64,000 bases of DNA, taken from the NCBI GenBank assembly GCA_934045075.1, contig OW203725.1, forward strand, positions 23,475,714 to 23,539,713, in the 5' to 3' direction. The number at the start of each line of letters is the position of its first letter. Position 1 is the stretch's first letter. The notes under the pieces were generated by a model. It made no database searches. It worked only from the letters and a program-made list of their open reading frames with translations, and was not told where the DNA came from. The stretch comes from Yponomeuta sedellus (lineage: Eukaryota; Arthropoda; Insecta; Lepidoptera; Yponomeutidae). The position numbers and the translations under genes are program-made. Below are positions 63,717 to 64,000 of this stretch, one piece after another.

Positions 63717-64000
63717 TTTTTTTTTTTTTTTTTTTTTTTTTTCACCCAGGAGAAACCCCAATTACGGGTACCACCGGCTCGGGGGAGCACAGTGGTTATG
63801 TCGGACTCCCCGCCCTGAAAAGGGCGGTACCCCGACTAAAACTCCTGGGGTGTTCCTCCGCACCGCAAAGGACGGGGCCACGGGGACGCTTGCGCACACT
63901 TCCGCGACCCCGTCTGCGGGCGCCCTTTCGGGCACTCCTTCGGCGGCGCTTCTGCCCCGTCGGTGCTCGACGACGGGTCTAGAAAACGCCGCATCTCTTC
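63717..64000 (-). mobile_element. non-LTR retrotransposon 3' end with poly(A), entering from the right
   Basis: A 26-bp poly-T (63717-63742; poly-A of a minus element) precedes GC-rich sequence with AAAGGGCGGTACCCCGAC. The minus frame from 64000 is open for 54 codons to a TAG at 63838-63836 (EEMRRFLDPSS ... GGTPQEF). An intact-looking poly-A suggests recent insertion. R1-clade-like by base composition only. Confidence 0.6.

Larger units (their letters stand above)
23755..64000 (+). other. inferred ush first intron (continues past window)
   Basis: From the GTGAGT donor to the right edge I find no second coding exon with zinc-finger sequence on the plus strand; the interval is transposon-rich non-coding DNA. 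An exon shorter than about 60 bp could have been missed. Confidence 0.5.

Noticed and set aside
1..64000. CRISPR array, bacterial operon or phage island
   Set aside because: Spliced exons, SINEs, LINEs and Helitron ends show an animal genome; the tandem arrays have no spacer structure.

Overview
This is a eukaryotic, repeat-dense window. The host is most likely a moth or butterfly (Lepidoptera): AT-rich non-coding DNA, many tRNA- and 5S-derived SINEs, Helitron-like ends (TC...CTAG), RTE/CR1-type LINE scraps and a Penelope-like fragment. Species is not determinable by eye. There are no operons and almost all listed open frames are chance or transposon frames.

Twin anchors are real host genes, both represented only by 5' ends. 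(1) Positions 1-736, minus strand: the first two coding exons of a cabut-like (KLF10/KLF11 type) Kruppel-like factor. Exon 1 (668-736) and exon 2 (427-1, running off the window) are joined by a 240-bp GT-AG intron in phase 0; its CpG-rich promoter (about 740-1105) holds a CRE, two CCAAT boxes and an E-box with a degenerate second half 5 bp away. (2) Positions 23715-23754, plus strand: a tiny first coding exon encoding MSRRKQSNPKPLK, the N-terminal FOG/RBBP4-binding motif, followed by a perfect GTGAGT donor. It is best explained as u-shaped (ush, the FOG/ZFPM homologue). It lies in a GC-rich promoter island. Everything from 23755 to the right edge would then be its first intron (over 40 kb). 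From memory cbt and ush are also close neighbours on Drosophila 2L (21C-21D), so this looks like conserved microsynteny. The 23 kb between them and the giant ush intron carry no other host gene I can support.

The remainder is a layered mobile-element landscape. Families named here: 5S-SINE (about 21 copies, the commonest); SINE-A (tRNA-like, several copies with terminal inverted tails); SINE-B, SINE-C, SINE-D (other tRNA-headed families); H1 and H2 (Helitron-like); RTE-type and CR1/Jockey-type LINE fragments; a Penelope-like C-terminal fragment; several MITE-like inverted-repeat elements (13196, 15184, 22595, 31203, 51859). Structural highlights are a 3.16-kb palindrome (8349-11506, 1454-bp arms that appear indel-free), a (TTTG)55 tract at 32673, a 62-bp minisatellite at 29140, a 41-bp minisatellite at 56885 made from LINE coding sequence, and perfect hairpins at 45432 and 52759. 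Nested insertions with target-site duplications give a relative chronology. Repeat boundaries are by-eye estimates, usually good to about 5-15 bp.
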